Assembly (NCBI GenBank): GCA_964402115.1
Contig: CAYOBW010000196.1
Span: 1-13,410, forward strand
Length of the DNA stretch: 13,410 bases
Source of the DNA: CAYOBW01 sp964402115
GTDB lineage: Bacteria > Verrucomicrobiota > Kiritimatiellia > UBA8416 > CAYOBW01
Reading direction: 5' to 3'
The notes beneath the pieces are model-generated. The model saw only the letters and a list, made by a program, of their open reading frames with translations, was not told the DNA's origin and ran no database searches. Both the position numbers and the translations under genes were made by a program. Shown one piece after another: positions 12,405-13,410 of the stretch. How positions within the stretch are numbered: position 1 is the stretch's first letter; every line of letters begins with the position of its first letter.

Positions 12405-13058
12405 ATGGACAAAGGGCTCACGCTCCTTGGCCCGGCGGGACGACTTGTGATGCGCGCCACCCAGGTGCGGGACCTTGTGCGTTGCAGGTTCCACACGCTC
12501 TGCTTGAAGCTGAAGCTCCGCGCGTTCGGGTGCCCCTACGGCCCCGGCTTGCAGGCGAACGGCCCCGTGCGCATCCGGGTTCAGCAAAGAGGTTCGATTC
12601 GACTGGGTCGGAATGTTCACATTGTGTCACGGGCGGACTGGGGAACCGCCTACTGTTCCGTGCCAACGTCGTTGCAGACACTGGGCGCGGGCGTGATCGA
12701 GATTGGGGATTACAGCGGCGTGGCAGGTTCCTTCATCTCGTCAAGATCCAATGTGAAGATCGGCAACCACGTCAAGATCGGGATTCACTGCAAGATCGTG
12801 GACCACGACTTTCACTCCACGGACACCCGGCAGCGACGCAGGGAAGTGCGGCCGGAGGTGATTCGCACGGCGCCGGTGCGGTTGGGCGACGATGTCTTTG
12901 TCGGCATGGAGTCGCTGCTCCTGCGCGGCGTGAACGCGGGACAGCGGGTAATGATATGCGCCGGCTCGGTCGTCGCGCTCAAGCGCATTCCGGATGACGC
13001 TTTTGTGGGGGGCAACCCGGCTCAGGTCATCTGGATTCGGCCGGCCGGCTCCGGGTAA
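12405..13058 (+). CDS. Left-handed beta-helix (hexapeptide) acyltransferase
   Basis: This 217-residue protein resembles maltose/galactoside and colanic acid (WcaF-type) acetyltransferases. Hexapeptide repeats run from about residue 55 (VRIRVQQRGSIRLGRNVHI, IEIGDYSGV, VKIGNHVKIG, VRLGDDVFVG). His134 in IVDHDFHSTD is the likely catalytic base. The end, VVALKRIPDDAFVGGNPAQVI, matches the family's C-terminal cap. A basic, partly hydrophobic N-terminal 45 residues precede the helix. The ATG at 12405 is chosen because GGGGG lies just upstream and similarity to the family begins after it; an in-frame TTG at 12393 is possible. It is 84 bp after the ACP gene and is the likely transferase of the module. 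Most relatives use acetyl-CoA, but some LbH enzymes use acyl-ACP donors. The acceptor is unknown. Confidence 0.88.
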   Translation: MDKGLTLLGPAGRLVMRATQVRDLVRCRFHTLCLKLKLRAFGCPYGPGLQANGPVRIRVQQRGSIRLGRNVHIVSRADWGTAYCSVPTSLQTLGAGVIEIGDYSGVAGSFISSRSNVKIGNHVKIGIHCKIVDHDFHSTDTRQRRREVRPEVIRTAPVRLGDDVFVGMESLLLRGVNAGQRVMICAGSVVALKRIPDDAFVGGNPAQVIWIRPAGSG

Positions 13059-13099
13059 ATGCGGGCTTTCCGATGGGTGCGCGGCCGGCGTGAGCGCCG

Positions 13100-13122
13100 C
13101 CCTCTCCCCGGCGGGGAGAGGG
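13100..13122. terminator. Strong hairpin after the acylation module
   Basis: CCCTCTCCCC, loop GGC, GGGGAGAGGG is a perfect 10-bp stem 42 nt after the acyltransferase stop, followed by TTGGGGTGAGGGG. It could end transcription of the module, although only two T residues follow. The same C-rich/G-rich element type is widespread between genes in GC-rich bacterial genomes. A degenerate inverted version occurs at 13332-13359. Confidence 0.5.
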
Positions 13123-13183
13123 TTGGGGTGAGGGGCCGTCCAGTCTGACGTGTCTCACGGGTTGACCCACCGATGTCACGCCC

Positions 13184-13199
13184 CGGCAAGGCGTTGCCG
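13184..13199. repeat. Small hairpin
   Basis: CGGCAA, loop GGCG, TTGCCG is a perfect 6-bp stem within the intergenic tail between the terminator-like hairpin and the long palindrome. No function is assigned. Confidence 0.35.
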
Positions 13200-13239
13200 C
13201 GGCTGTCGGAAGAGGCTTGTCTTAGACTTCAGTCGTAAG

Positions 13240-13328
13240 CAACACCCAATATCCAGCACGGAATGTCCAATGAACAAGGGGGGAGGTGAACTTCGCCCTT
13301 GGACATTCCGTGTTGGACATGAATGTTG
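13240..13328. repeat. Long imperfect palindrome (MITE-like intergenic repeat)
   Basis: The 18-base arms 13253-13270 and 13299-13316 (right arm TTGGACATTCCGTGTTGG) pair with one G:T-type difference. Looser pairing extends outward to CAACA at 13240 and TGTTG at 13328. The 28-nt centre also contains CAAGGG/CCCTTG. Compared with its surroundings the arms are AT-richer and resemble the ATTGG/TTGGAC-type intergenic palindromes scattered in many environmental genomes. A predicted 60-residue minus-strand ORF across it is an artefact of the repeat. Confidence 0.6.
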
Positions 13329-13331
13329 ACA

Positions 13332-13404
13332 CCCTCACCCCGGCCCTCCCCCGGCGGGGCTGACTGTTGCCCACACGTGAGACTGAGGGTTGGTCAGGGG
13401 CCAT
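13332..13404. repeat. Degenerate inverted/direct copies of the C-rich element
   Basis: CCCTCACCCC (13332-13341) and CCCCGGCGGGG (around 13349-13359) resemble, in inverted orientation, the terminator-like element at 13100-13137. A GAGGGTTGG...AGGGGCC segment at about 13384-13401 repeats its downstream part in direct orientation. The long palindrome thus sits between related C-rich/G-rich blocks. I see no gene from 13059 to the window end. Confidence 0.4.
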
Positions 13405-13410
13405 CGCGGA

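Noticed and set aside
12194..12997. 267-codon plus-strand frame overlapping the ACP and acyltransferase genes
   Set aside because: It is in a different frame from both, with no domain and no ribosome binding site, while the ACP and LbH motifs fit the accepted frames.
13222..13404. 60-codon minus-strand ORF at the right edge
   Set aside because: It reads through the long palindrome and C-rich repeats, and its peptide is repeat-derived.

Overview
The window is a GC-rich bacterial chromosome segment. The gene content (secreted GH35 beta-galactosidase beside a second large secreted sugar hydrolase, a sialate O-acetylesterase remnant, REP-associated tyrosine transposase traces, and a TTGGAC/ATTGG-type intergenic palindrome) looks most like a Kiritimatiellota/Verrucomicrobiota (PVC group) genome. 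That assignment is inference; no rRNA or marker gene is present.

Layout. Positions 1-1215 are decayed: a probable C-terminal scrap of a Y-family DNA polymerase, an interrupted N-terminus of a Y1 transposase and an unidentified ORF fragment. Positions 1214-2798 look like one mobile-element neighbourhood: TAGTGTCAC hairpins, two 199-bp direct repeats, an intact REP-associated tyrosine transposase on the minus strand closely bracketed by GC-rich palindromes, and at the far end an inverted, diverged copy of the left hairpin. Directly beyond that boundary lies only the C-terminus of a sialate O-acetylesterase. A PAQR/hemolysin III membrane protein and an overlapping antitoxin/PIN-toxin pair follow, all on the minus strand.

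Positions 4706-9934 hold a two-gene minus-strand operon of exported proteins: GH35 beta-galactosidase first, then a 955-residue TIM-barrel protein that resembles clan GH-D (GH36-like) enzymes. They are separated by 12 nt, with a strong palindrome across the first stop codon. They probably act together on galactose-containing glycans outside the cytoplasm.

A 307-bp divergent region with two TTGACA promoters separates this from a plus-strand module (10242-13058): short-chain reductase, ketoacyl-ACP synthase III, a dedicated acyl carrier protein and a left-handed beta-helix acyltransferase. The set is sufficient on paper to build a 3-hydroxyacyl-ACP and transfer it to an acceptor, since no dehydratase or enoyl reductase is present. 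This compact acylation module is the most interesting candidate system here. The last 350 bp hold a terminator-like hairpin and a palindromic intergenic repeat, with no convincing gene.
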